Shown here in pieces: positions 26,076 to 34,156 of a stretch of 64,000 bases of DNA (position 1 is the first letter of the stretch; each line of letters begins with the position of its first letter). The translations under genes were made by a program, and so were the position numbers. Source of the DNA: Mycolicibacterium poriferae (lineage in GTDB: Bacteria; Actinomycetota; Actinomycetes; Mycobacteriales; Mycobacteriaceae). Under the pieces are notes generated by a model, which was not told where the DNA came from, made no database searches, and saw nothing but the letters and a program-made list of their open reading frames with translations. The stretch covers positions 2,418,001 through 2,482,000 of the forward strand of contig NZ_AP022570.1 of assembly GCF_010728325.1 (NCBI RefSeq), written 5' to 3'.

Positions 26076-26131
26076 CAGGGGTCTCCTTTGTCGAGGGCTG
26101 GTCACGGACCGGGTCACACGTACCGGAAATG

Positions 26132-26147
26132 TGTGATCGGAGTCACG
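26132..26147. promoter_or_regulatory. CRP-like site
   Basis: TGTGA-TCGGAG-TCACG matches the TGTGA-N6-TCACA pattern bound by mycobacterial CRP (Rv3676 family) except for the last base. It lies 57 bp upstream of the Rieske gene start. A second dyad, TCACAC/GTGTGA (26114-26136), overlaps it. Confidence 0.4.
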
Positions 26148-26149
26148 AT

Positions 26150-26182
26150 ATACAAGAATGTATGGATGATACAAGGATGTAT
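26150..26182. promoter_or_regulatory. Tandem palindromic operators ATACA-N4-TGTAT
   Basis: Two 14-bp palindromes, ATACAAGAATGTAT (26150-26163) and ATACAAGGATGTAT (26169-26182), are 19 bp apart start to start, on nearly the same helix face. They lie between the divergent Rieske operon and the unknown gene/TetR pair. The TetR at 26787 is the natural candidate to bind them. Confidence 0.65.
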
Positions 26183-26230
26183 ATAGTGGCCGGTGTCACA
26201 CTGCGACGCGCGCGAAGGGCCGATCAGACC

Positions 26231-26794
26231 ATGGGCTATCGATTGGATGTCATCACCGACAACGTGCCCGAGGCGGTTCGCCGGGCCGGCGGGCTGATGT
26301 TCGACTATGGCCGAGCCGGGTGGCAGGTTGTCTTGATCACCGACGACGACATGCACTCACGAGCGCTGACCATCCTGGGTGCCCGCGTCGAGGCACCTCG
26401 TGACGACATTGAGACCGAGTGCGACAACGCGCGGCGAGAATCCCGGGCTGTGGTCGCACCGCTCGGTGCGCTCCGGCAGCATCCAGAACTGAGCGCCGGA
26501 TACGGGTCGCGCGTGCTGCTCTGGGGAGAGCACCTCGACCAGGAGCCGGCCGCGGGCTTGTGCACGTTCTGGTACCAACTCAGCTCGGCGGCGCGCAGTT
26601 TCAAAGCCTGTGCGCTGGGGTCTGTGGGCGGTGCCCCCGCCGCTGAGCGCGGTGAGCAGTTCTGGATGACGCACAAGGCCGGTGCCCTCAGCGGCCCATG
26701 TGACGAACCGACGCGCCTGTGCTCGCACCTGGAGCGCCGCGATGGAGGTCGTGGACGGTGGCCGACCGCGATGGAAGAATTCGTCCGTGGCTGA
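26231..26794 (+). CDS. Protein of unknown function
   Basis: This is a 187-residue protein that I cannot place in a named family. Its N-terminal half looks like a folded domain: MGYRLDVITDNVPEAVRRAGGL, then FDYGRAGWQVVLITDDD and a RALTILGARVE segment. The C-terminal third is lower in recognisable structure. The ATG at 26231 is chosen for the GAAGGG upstream; earlier in-frame ATGs (26162, 26177) fall inside the operator palindromes. It overlaps the following TetR gene by 8 bp, so the two are probably co-transcribed. A role as partner or sensor of that regulator is speculation. Confidence 0.6.
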   Translation: MGYRLDVITDNVPEAVRRAGGLMFDYGRAGWQVVLITDDDMHSRALTILGARVEAPRDDIETECDNARRESRAVVAPLGALRQHPELSAGYGSRVLLWGEHLDQEPAAGLCTFWYQLSSAARSFKACALGSVGGAPAAERGEQFWMTHKAGALSGPCDEPTRLCSHLERRDGGRGRWPTAMEEFVRG

Positions 26795-27386
26795 GCGATG
26801 GACCAAAGAGCGCCGTATCGAGCACACCCGGCAGATCTTGCTGGATGCGGCCGAAGAGGTCTTCGCCCGGAAAGGACTGACCGGTGCGGCGTTGGAGGAG
26901 ATAGCCGACGCCGCTGGTTTCACCCGCGGCGCGATCTATTCACAGTTCGGCGCGAAGGAGAAGTTGTTCCTGGCGGTCGTGGATCGGCAGCGTCAGCGCT
27001 TCCTCGACGGCTTCGCCGAGGTGATGATGTCTTTCCACCGTCTCGCTGATGTCGACATCGATGAATTGGCCGCGCGGTGGCGTCAACTGAGCAGCGGAAC
27101 CGACCGTGCCGCTCTGGGCTACGAGCTGACTCTCTTCCTGCTGCGCAACCCGGACGCTCGGCAACGTGTGGCAGCGCAACGCCTCGAAACGGTCCGCGCG
27201 CTCGGTGAATTCATCAGCAAGAACGTCGCACGCATCGGGGGCGTGCTCACCATCGAGCCTGAGACACTGGCCCGAGTCGTGTTGGCCGCCAACGACGGAA
27301 TCACCCTCGACAGCCATCTCGACGGCCACGATCTTTACGCTCCCTACCTGCAGCTCGTCATATCCAGCATCCGAACTCCGCAGTAG
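26787..27386 (+). CDS. TetR-family transcriptional regulator
   Basis: This is a 199-residue TetR-type regulator starting at GTG 26787 (VAERWTKERRIEHTRQ). The helix-turn-helix reads LEEIADAAGFTRGAIYSQFGAKEKLF, quoted across two adjoining helices (about residues 33-58). The C-terminal ligand-binding domain is typical in length. It follows the unknown gene with an 8-bp overlap. Two ATACA-N4-TGTAT palindromes upstream of the pair, shared with the divergent Rieske operon, suggest it represses both directions. It converges on the FadD gene at 27425. Confidence 0.88.
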   Translation: MAERWTKERRIEHTRQILLDAAEEVFARKGLTGAALEEIADAAGFTRGAIYSQFGAKEKLFLAVVDRQRQRFLDGFAEVMMSFHRLADVDIDELAARWRQLSSGTDRAALGYELTLFLLRNPDARQRVAAQRLETVRALGEFISKNVARIGGVLTIEPETLARVVLAANDGITLDSHLDGHDLYAPYLQLVISSIRTPQ

Positions 27387-27397
27387 CAGACCCGCGG

Positions 27398-27412
27398 CCG
27401 GCGGAGCCGGCG
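27398..27412. terminator. GC-rich hairpin between convergent tetR and fadD
   Basis: GCCGGC-GGA-GCCGGC forms a 6-bp stem with a 3-nt loop 12 bp after the TetR stop and 13 bp before the FadD stop. It may terminate both convergent transcripts. Confidence 0.5.
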
Positions 27413-27424
27413 CGACGAGGCGAT

Positions 27425-29077
27425 TCAGGAACCGCTGATGGCCTGCTCTCGGGCCCACCGGTAGTCCGCCTTACCCGCAGGGCTGCGCTCGATGGCCGAG
27501 CGGAACACCACCGCTTTGGGCAGCTTGTAGCGGGCGAGGACCGCCGCGGCGTGCTCGACGATCTCTTGTTCGGTGGCCTCGGCGCCGTCGGCCAATGCCA
27601 CGACGGCCACCACCTCCTGACCCCAGCGGTCGCTGGGCCGGCCCGCGACCACGACGTCGGCCACGGCGGGGTGAGACAGGATCGCCGACTCCACTTCTTC
27701 GGCGAAGATCTTCTCGCCGCCGGAGTTGATCGTGACCGAGTCGCGGCCGAGCAGCTCGATCGCGCCGTCGGCGAGGTGCCGGGCTCGGTCCCCGGGGACC
27801 GAGTAGCGCACCCCGTCGATCACCGGGAACGTCGCGGCGGTCTTGGCGGCGTCACCCTTGTAGCCCAGCGGGACATAGCCGCGCTGCGCGAGCCAGCCCA
27901 TGTCGTCGTGACCCGGCGCTAGGATCGATCCGAGATCCTCGGCGGCGACGAAGGTGTCCGGCCCCGCGGTGAACGTCCCGGTCGACACCGCGCCAGGCGC
28001 CGACATGTGCGTCATCTGGGCGCCGGTCTCGCTGGAGCCGACGCCGTCGACCACCATCAGGTTGGGTTTGGCGTCGATGAGACGCTGTTTGGCCGTCGGG
28101 GTCAGTTGCGCACCTCCGTTGGCCACCACGGCCAGTGAGGACAGATCGGCTGTGGTGCGCTCGAACGCATCGGCCAGCGGCCGGGCCATCGCATCACCGA
28201 CGACCGTGACGGCCAGCACCTTCTCGCGCTCGATCGTGGCGACCACGTCGTCGACGTCGAGGTGGCTGGTCACCGGCGAGAACACCACGGACTGGCCGGT
28301 GTTCATCGCCGTGAAGACCGCCCACTGTGCGGCGCCGTGCATCAGCGGCGGCAACACCATCAGCGTGGTTCCCGGCGAGTCAGTGCATCGCGCGGCGATC
28401 TCCTCGTAGGTGGTGGCCAGCTCGCCGGTGTAGAGGCTGCGCCCGCCGAAGGACGCCACGAAGATGTCGTGCTGGCGCCACAGCACGCCCTTGGGCATAC
28501 CGGTCGTCCCACCGGTGTAGAGGACGTAGAGGTCATCCGGTGACGGTTGCACCGGCGGCGCCGTCGCCGGCCCCTCGGCCACGATCGACTCGTAGTCGAC
28601 GGCGCCGGGCAGCAATTCGTTGCCGGACTCGTCGGCGATCTGGATCAGGACTTCGAGCCCGGGCAGGTCGGCCAGTACCTCGGCCAACCGTGGCGCGAAC
28701 GCGGCGTGGTAGAGCAGCGCCGACGCCCCTGCGTCGGACAACAGATACTGCAGCTCACTCTTGACGTAGCGGTAGTTGACGTTGAACGGGGCGACCCGTG
28801 CACGCCAGGCGCCCAGCATGCCTTCGACGTACTCGGGTCCGTTGTGGGCATAGATGCCGAGCAGATCCTGCCCGACCTCGTGGCCGGCAAGCTGGTGTCG
28901 TTCGGTATGGCAACCCAGGCCGCGGGAATGCAGATAGGCGGCCAGCCGGTTCGAACGCTCGACGATCTGCGCGTAGGTGAATCGGCGGTCACCCTGGATG
29001 ATGAACTCGCGATCGCCGATCACGGCGGCGACGGCGTCGGCGGCGGCGGGCACGGTGAACTGGATCGGGTCGGTCAT
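27425..29077 (-). CDS. Acyl-CoA synthetase (AMP-forming, FadD type)
   Basis: This is a 550-residue ANL-superfamily ligase with YTGGTTGMPKGVLWRQ, GSSETG, a GDRARH hinge region and the late AGKADYRW motif containing the catalytic lysine. It has the same layout, including a CHTERHQLAGHEVGQD-type insertion after the first domain, as the ligase at 6753, so the two are probably paralogues for related acids. It is the second gene after the KshA-like oxygenase in the same direction, 121 bp downstream. That gap contains one half-site (ACTGTAA, 29086 region) of the regional operator but no convincing dyad. Confidence 0.92.
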   Translation of the reverse strand: MTDPIQFTVPAAADAVAAVIGDREFIIQGDRRFTYAQIVERSNRLAAYLHSRGLGCHTERHQLAGHEVGQDLLGIYAHNGPEYVEGMLGAWRARVAPFNVNYRYVKSELQYLLSDAGASALLYHAAFAPRLAEVLADLPGLEVLIQIADESGNELLPGAVDYESIVAEGPATAPPVQPSPDDLYVLYTGGTTGMPKGVLWRQHDIFVASFGGRSLYTGELATTYEEIAARCTDSPGTTLMVLPPLMHGAAQWAVFTAMNTGQSVVFSPVTSHLDVDDVVATIEREKVLAVTVVGDAMARPLADAFERTTADLSSLAVVANGGAQLTPTAKQRLIDAKPNLMVVDGVGSSETGAQMTHMSAPGAVSTGTFTAGPDTFVAAEDLGSILAPGHDDMGWLAQRGYVPLGYKGDAAKTAATFPVIDGVRYSVPGDRARHLADGAIELLGRDSVTINSGGEKIFAEEVESAILSHPAVADVVVAGRPSDRWGQEVVAVVALADGAEATEQEIVEHAAAVLARYKLPKAVVFRSAIERSPAGKADYRWAREQAISGS

Positions 29078-29198
29078 GACAGGAACTGTAAACGTCGGCG
29101 ATCAGCGGGTGGACACTTGTCCGAAAGTTGTATGGTCGGACTCATGGCGTCCACACCCCGATGAGGTCGTCGGTGGTGGTCAGGGTGTGGGGGATCGG

Positions 29199-30203
29199 TC
29201 ACGGTGCCGGGTGGGCAGGAATCTCGTAGAACTGCTGGGCCCACTTGCGCAGCGCCATGTAGGGCTTGGCGTCGACCGCCGCCAAGGGCGGATTCTCGAT
29301 GTAGCGCTGGTGGCGCCAGATGTCACAGTCCTCCCACACCGTCTTGAGGAACTGACGTTCGACCTTGGCGCGTACCTCATCGGGAGGAATGTCGGACGTC
29401 TCCCCGGCCACCTTGGGCCACCAGATCGAATAGAACATGTCCGAGACCTCGTCGTCGACGGGAGTGCAGGCGAAAATCAGGCGGTGGTTCGATGAGCCCT
29501 CGAATGCGCTCACCGCAAAGCCCAAACCGGAGAAGTGGCTGTGGATCCGCAACGCCATCTGGTTCGGGTCGTCACTGATGACGTCCGGCCAGCCGGTGAG
29601 GAACCGCCACTCCTCGTCGACGTGCTCCCAGTGCAGACACACCGGTGTCACGGTCGCACCGTGCACATAGCGGAAATGTGAGCTGTCCGGACCGTTCTCG
29701 GCGACGATCTGCGGGTGCACGGGGATCGCGTCGGCGCGGCTGGAGAACTCCGGATACGGCCGGTAGTAGGCGTTCTCATCGGTCTCGAACTGGGGGAACT
29801 TGTGGAAGAGGTCGGGCAGTTCCCACTGCGGCTCCCTGCCCTGCGGCTGATACCACATGAACACGCAGCCGTACTGCTCCTGAACCGGGTACGACCGCAA
29901 CCGCAGCGCGCGGTTGGGCCGGTCGGGCTGATAGGGGATGTAGCGGTTGGTGCCGTCCGGGCCCCAGCGCCAGCCGTGAAACGGGCATTCGACGCATTCG
30001 CCCACGACCTTGCCGCCATGGCCGATGTGCGCACCCAGATGCCGGCAGTGCGCTTCGAGAACGTGCAAGGCTCCCGACTCGTCGCGGTAGGCGACCAGAT
30101 CCTCACCGAAAAAGCGCAGCGGACGCACCGACCGGTCCCCGAACTCCGCCGACCAACCGATCATGAACCATCCGGTGACCTTCCACGTGAACGGAACCTT
30201 CAC
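29199..30203 (-). CDS. Rieske oxygenase, 3-ketosteroid 9alpha-hydroxylase (KshA)-like
   Basis: This is a 334-residue single-component-type Rieske oxygenase. Its Rieske ligands are C53-x-H55 and C73-x2-H76. The mononuclear iron site is in ENGPDSSHFRYVH (D173, H176, H181), the arrangement of the KshA/Rieske-monooxygenase group. KshA hydroxylates ring carbons of steroids with a separate reductase (KshB), which is not encoded here. The GTG at 30203 follows AGGGAGG. It is divergent from the Baeyer-Villiger monooxygenase, with operator site 6 between. Substrate identity as a steroid is not established. Confidence 0.88.
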   Translation of the reverse strand: MKVPFTWKVTGWFMIGWSAEFGDRSVRPLRFFGEDLVAYRDESGALHVLEAHCRHLGAHIGHGGKVVGECVECPFHGWRWGPDGTNRYIPYQPDRPNRALRLRSYPVQEQYGCVFMWYQPQGREPQWELPDLFHKFPQFETDENAYYRPYPEFSSRADAIPVHPQIVAENGPDSSHFRYVHGATVTPVCLHWEHVDEEWRFLTGWPDVISDDPNQMALRIHSHFSGLGFAVSAFEGSSNHRLIFACTPVDDEVSDMFYSIWWPKVAGETSDIPPDEVRAKVERQFLKTVWEDCDIWRHQRYIENPPLAAVDAKPYMALRKWAQQFYEIPAHPAP

Positions 30204-30268
30204 GATGCCTCCCTGCTGCTTTGACGCAGAATCCCGCCGATCCGCCGCACAGCCGCTATGGGCGACGA

Positions 30269-30287
30269 TACTGTAAGAGTCACAGTA
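30269..30287. promoter_or_regulatory. 19-bp dyad operator, site 6 (KshA-like / Baeyer-Villiger monooxygenase)
   Basis: TACTGTAA-GAG-TCACAGTA matches the shared consensus at 15 of 16 arm positions. It lies 66 bp upstream of the Rieske gene start and 38 bp upstream of the monooxygenase ATG. Confidence 0.68.
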
Positions 30288-30324
30288 GCCTGGCCGAAGC
30301 CACCCGATCCAGGTCGGAGGAACA

Positions 30325-31953
30325 ATGACGATCGACGGTGACATCGCACGCTTCGACGTGATCGTTGTCGGCGCCGGGTTTTCCGGTCTCTATGCGCTGC
30401 ATCATCTGCGCGAACTCGGTCTGCGGGTCCGCGTGCTGGAGAAGGCACACACGGTCGGCGGCACCTGGCTGGTCAACCGCTACCCCGGGGCCCGGTGTGA
30501 CATCGAGAGCATCGAGTACTCCTACTCGTTTTCCGAAGAGATCCAGCAGGAGTGGGTGTGGACGGAGACCATGTCCGCCCAGCCTGAGATCGAGGCCTAT
30601 CTCAACTTCGTGGCCGACCGGCTCGACCTGCGTCGGGACATCGACTTCGAGACCACCGTCGTGGCCATGTCCTACAGCGACGAGGCGGCCGAGTGGACCG
30701 TGCGCACCGAGGACGGTGCCACGGTGGCCGCGCCGTTCGTCGTCGCGGCGACGGGGATCCTCTCGGTGCCGCTGGAACCCTCGATCCCCGGGATGGACCG
30801 TTTCACGGGCACTTCGCTGCACACCGGCAGGTGGCCTGATGGTGTGGTCGACCTGTCCGGAAAACGGGTCGGAGTGGTCGGCACCGGGTCGACCGGCGTC
30901 CAGCTCATCCCGGTGGTGGCCCGGGAAGCCGAGCACCTCACCGTGTTTCAGCGCTCGCCCGCGTACACGCTGCCCTGGCGTGTCCGCACGTTCGAGCCGG
31001 GCGAGCTCGACGAGCTCAAGGCGAGCTATCCGCAGATCCGCGCAGCGCAGCGCGAACACCCGGTCGGGGCGGCGCGGCTGAGCGCGTTCTCGGTGCTGCT
31101 CGAGATGCTGGCCAAGCCGCCGCTGAAGACGGCGTCGGCCGAGGAGCGGACGAAAGCGGTCGAGACCGACGGCATCATGGGAGCGCTGAACTGGGGTGAT
31201 CTGTTCTTCGACATCGAGGCCAACCAGATGGCCGCCGAGTTGTACGGTCAAGCCGTCGCGCGCATCGTCGACGACCCCGCGACAGCGCGGGCGCTGACGC
31301 CGAGCCACCCCTTCGCCTGCAAACGGCCGATCATCGACCAGGGCTACTACGAGACCTTCAACCGGGACAACGTCACCCTGGTCGACCTGCGGGCCGACCC
31401 GATCGAGTCGGTGTGCCCGAACGGAATCCAGACCGCGGCGGGCCTGCACGAACTCGATGTGATCATCTATGCCACGGGATTCGACGCGATGACCGGTGCG
31501 CTGAACAGCATCGATGTCCGGGGTCGGGGCGGCGCGTCCCTGCGTGAATTCTGGACCGAGGAGGGGCCGTTGAGCTACCTGGGTCTGGCGGTGGCCGGCT
31601 TCCCGAATCTGTTCACCATCCAGGGTCCCGGAAGTCCCTCGGCAGCAGCCAATTTCGTAGCGGCCATGGAGCAGAACGTGGAGTGGATCGGTGCCTGCGT
31701 GTCGTATCTGCGCGAACACGGCTTCCGCACGATCGAGGCGCTGCCCGAGGCGCAACAGGAGTGGGTCGATCAGGCCACCGCACTCGTCGCGGCCACCGTC
31801 TTGGTACACCCGAGCTGCAGCTCGTGGTACAACGGCGGCAACGTTCCCGGCAAGAAGCGCATGTACATGGGCTATACGGCCGGAATCCCGGAGTACCGGC
31901 GTCGGTGCGACGAGATCGCCGATGCGGGCTACGCGGGATTCAAGCTCGCGTGA
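30325..31953 (+). CDS. FAD-dependent Baeyer-Villiger monooxygenase (cyclohexanone monooxygenase type)
   Basis: This 542-residue flavoprotein has an FAD-binding Rossmann motif GAGFSG (16-21), the Baeyer-Villiger fingerprint FTGTSLHTGRWP (160-171), and a second, NADPH-binding Rossmann motif GTGSTG (186-191). Such enzymes insert oxygen next to a ketone, turning cyclic ketones into lactones. GGAGGA precedes the ATG. Coupled by a shared promoter to a ring-hydroxylating oxygenase, it points to attack on an alicyclic ring. Lactone opening could be done by hydrolases elsewhere in the region; this is inference. Confidence 0.92.
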   Translation: MTIDGDIARFDVIVVGAGFSGLYALHHLRELGLRVRVLEKAHTVGGTWLVNRYPGARCDIESIEYSYSFSEEIQQEWVWTETMSAQPEIEAYLNFVADRLDLRRDIDFETTVVAMSYSDEAAEWTVRTEDGATVAAPFVVAATGILSVPLEPSIPGMDRFTGTSLHTGRWPDGVVDLSGKRVGVVGTGSTGVQLIPVVAREAEHLTVFQRSPAYTLPWRVRTFEPGELDELKASYPQIRAAQREHPVGAARLSAFSVLLEMLAKPPLKTASAEERTKAVETDGIMGALNWGDLFFDIEANQMAAELYGQAVARIVDDPATARALTPSHPFACKRPIIDQGYYETFNRDNVTLVDLRADPIESVCPNGIQTAAGLHELDVIIYATGFDAMTGALNSIDVRGRGGASLREFWTEEGPLSYLGLAVAGFPNLFTIQGPGSPSAAANFVAAMEQNVEWIGACVSYLREHGFRTIEALPEAQQEWVDQATALVAATVLVHPSCSSWYNGGNVPGKKRMYMGYTAGIPEYRRRCDEIADAGYAGFKLA

Positions 31954-31996
31954 GGCCGCGGAGTGCACTCGGCTTCCGAGGCGTGGCTGCGCGATA

Positions 31997-32617
31997 TCAG
32001 TGCGGCGGTGACCCGTAATCGCGGATGAACCGGTCACGCACATAACGCAGTTCGCGATCCAGGTCGTAGCTCTGGCCGCCCACGGTCCACAGGTAGGCCG
32101 AACCGAAGATCGCGGCGCTGAGATCGGCTGTTGCCCTGTCGATGTCGGTGTCGGCACGCACCGAGCCGTCTCGGACCCCACGGCGCAGGCCCGCCTCCAC
32201 CTTGTCGATGCCGCGCTTCAGCCATGCCTGCACCCGGGGCCGCAACGGGGAGGTGCTCTTGACCGCCTCGAACGTGGCCACGAACATCGCCCGCAGGAAC
32301 TCGCCGTCCTCGGCGAACAGATGACGCACCCGGTCGAAATGGCCAACCGCCTCGGCGAGCCCTGTCGCGGTCGGGTCGGGTTCCGGGCTGAGGTCCCGGA
32401 CGTACTCGTGGAGAAAAAACGCGTCCAGAATGGCGTCTTTGCTGCCGTACCGGGCGTGCACCATCGCTCTGCTGTACCCGGCGCGCCGCCCGATCTCGGC
32501 GGCAGTGGTTGCCTCCCAACCCTTTTCGACGATCAGTGCAGCAGCCGCCTCGACCAGGCGGCGACTGGACATCTCGACGCGCTCGGGCTGGGAGAGGCCT
32601 CGGGCGGGGGAAGGCAT
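31997..32617 (-). CDS. TetR-family transcriptional regulator
   Basis: This is a 206-residue TetR-type repressor. The helix-turn-helix includes AAEIGRRAGYSRAMVHARYG (about residues 38-57). The C-terminal half is a ligand-binding domain. It is divergent from the phosphotransferase operon at 32684. The gap has a perfect 15-bp palindrome (32639-32653), the obvious operator for this protein. This palindrome differs from the regional 19-bp dyad, so the downstream operon is probably under separate control. Confidence 0.88.
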   Translation of the reverse strand: MPSPARGLSQPERVEMSSRRLVEAAAALIVEKGWEATTAAEIGRRAGYSRAMVHARYGSKDAILDAFFLHEYVRDLSPEPDPTATGLAEAVGHFDRVRHLFAEDGEFLRAMFVATFEAVKSTSPLRPRVQAWLKRGIDKVEAGLRRGVRDGSVRADTDIDRATADLSAAIFGSAYLWTVGGQSYDLDRELRYVRDRFIRDYGSPPH

Positions 32618-32638
32618 CCTTGCATATTAGACGCTCGA

Positions 32639-32653
32639 CAACTAACTTAGTTG
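32639..32653. promoter_or_regulatory. Palindromic operator of the divergent tetR
   Basis: CAACTAA-C-TTAGTTG is a perfect 7-bp dyad around one central base. It lies 22 bp from the TetR ATG and 31 bp from the GTG of the phosphotransferase gene, placing it to control both divergent promoters. Confidence 0.7.
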
Positions 32654-32683
32654 CGCAGCAGCAAATAATTCGGGAGGTCGGCG

Positions 32684-33769
32684 GTGACTTCGAGCGGGGT
32701 GGCCGAAGGGACACCCGACACTGTGCCGCGCGGGATCGATGACCTGACGCCGGAGTGGCTCACCGAGGTTCTTCGCGCTGATCCCGGTCTCGACGCACCC
32801 GCGGTCGAATCTGTGCGGGCCGAGCGCATCGCCCAGGAATCGGGGTTCTCGTCGCTGCTCTATCGCTTGCACCTGACCGGTCGCGGCGTGCCCGCCTCCG
32901 TCATCGCCAAACTGCCCGCAGACTCCGCGGCACGCGGGGCGATGGAACTACTCGGCGGGTACCGCAGAGAACTGGCGTTCTATCGCGATGTCGCGGGGCA
33001 TGCCCCGGTGGGCACGGCGCATGTCTACACCGCGCGGCAAGCCGACGACAGCAGCGACTTCGTTCTGCTGCTCGAAGATCTGCGGGACTGGGACAACGCC
33101 GACCACCTGGCCGGACTGAGCATCGAGCAAGCCGATCTGGTCATCGCCAATCTGGCCGCACTGCAGGCCTGGTCCATCGAGCCGGCCAACGGGACGGTGC
33201 TGGAGCAGTTTCCGAGTGTCTCGACTCATGCGGTCCGGGAGCTGCTCATCCCGGCTTTCGGTCCGGGCTGGCAGGTCTATCGGGACAAGTCCGGGGCAAC
33301 GGTTCCGCGGCCGGTGGCGCGGTTCGCCCAACGGTTCGACGAACTCGCACCGCAGGCGCTGGCGGCGTTGACCGAGCACTCCGTGTTGCTGCACGGCGAC
33401 ATCCGCGCCGACAACATGTTCTTCGACGGCGCACGTCTGAAGGTGGTGGATTTCCAGTTCGCGTCCGTGGGTTGCGGCGCCGCCGACATCGCCTACCTCG
33501 TCAGCCAGGGGCTACCCACCGTGGTGCGCCGTGGACACGACGAGTCGCTGGTGCGGGGTTACCTCGACCGTCTGAACCTCGACTCCTACGCATTCGACGC
33601 TGCCTGGCGCCACTACCGATTCGCTGCGGCGTACCTGATGGTGTTGCCGGTCGTCACGCTGGTGGGCTGGCAGGACCTGCCGGAGCGGTCCCGGTCGCTG
33701 TGTCTGGAGCTGATCGCTCGCGCGATCGCGACGATCGACGACATCGATGCGCTCGAGGTGTTCGAATGA
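32684..33769 (+). CDS. Aminoglycoside-phosphotransferase-fold kinase (phosphotransferase family)
   Basis: This is a 361-residue protein of the APH/choline-kinase fold. It shows the Brenner motif LLHGDIRADNMFF with the catalytic aspartate and VVDFQFA with the metal-binding aspartate. Substrates in this diverse family include sugars, choline, antibiotics and ecdysteroid-like alcohols; none can be assigned here. The GTG at 32684 follows GGGAGG. Its stop overlaps the next ATG (ATGA), so it is translationally coupled to the SnoaL-like gene, and the operon ends with a flavin oxidoreductase. A resistance role is not implied. Confidence 0.8.
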   Translation: MTSSGVAEGTPDTVPRGIDDLTPEWLTEVLRADPGLDAPAVESVRAERIAQESGFSSLLYRLHLTGRGVPASVIAKLPADSAARGAMELLGGYRRELAFYRDVAGHAPVGTAHVYTARQADDSSDFVLLLEDLRDWDNADHLAGLSIEQADLVIANLAALQAWSIEPANGTVLEQFPSVSTHAVRELLIPAFGPGWQVYRDKSGATVPRPVARFAQRFDELAPQALAALTEHSVLLHGDIRADNMFFDGARLKVVDFQFASVGCGAADIAYLVSQGLPTVVRRGHDESLVRGYLDRLNLDSYAFDAAWRHYRFAAAYLMVLPVVTLVGWQDLPERSRSLCLELIARAIATIDDIDALEVFE

Positions 33770-34140
33770 CGCGGTCGGCGCGCGAGGTCGTCGAGCAGTA
33801 CAACCTCGTGGTCTGGAACCGGCGAGATTTCGGCCTCGCCGACGAACTTCTCGGCGACACGGTGATCCGCCACGACGTGGGAGAGTCGACGACGCTGACC
33901 CATGAGCAGGCCGTCGCCCGTGTGGTCGGGCACTGGGAGATGTTCGAGAGCATCCGCTTCGATCTCAACCTCGTCGTCGCCGGCGACGATGGCGAGCATG
34001 TCGCGGTGGTCTATCAGTCACCGATGACACTCAAGGACGGCACCGAGACGACCATCGGCAGCATGGAGATCTTCCGTGTGGTCGACGGCAGGATCACCGA
34101 AGTCTGGAATTGCGGCTACAAGCAGGGAGTGTGGGCATGA
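33766..34140 (+). CDS. SnoaL/NTF2-like protein
   Basis: This is a 124-residue protein of the SnoaL-like polyketide-cyclase/NTF2 fold, with an N-terminal helix VVEQYNLVVWNRRDF, an ADELLG..DTVIRHD region and the late strand FRVVDGRITEVWN that marks the family. Such proteins can be isomerases, hydrolases or binding proteins for cyclic compounds. The ATG overlaps the kinase stop by 4 bp, and the flavin oxidoreductase follows 16 bp downstream. Confidence 0.82.
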   Translation: MTRSAREVVEQYNLVVWNRRDFGLADELLGDTVIRHDVGESTTLTHEQAVARVVGHWEMFESIRFDLNLVVAGDDGEHVAVVYQSPMTLKDGTETTIGSMEIFRVVDGRITEVWNCGYKQGVWA

Positions 34141-34156
34141 GCGGAGTGAATCGCCG

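Noticed and set aside
29084..29098. Regional operator upstream of the fadD at 27425
   Set aside because: Only the left half-site (AACTGTAA) is present. The expected right arm does not match, so it is not counted as a site.
30280..32181. A 633-codon open frame on the minus strand
   Set aside because: It is antisense to the Baeyer-Villiger monooxygenase, whose motifs are complete. The antisense translation shows no family features.
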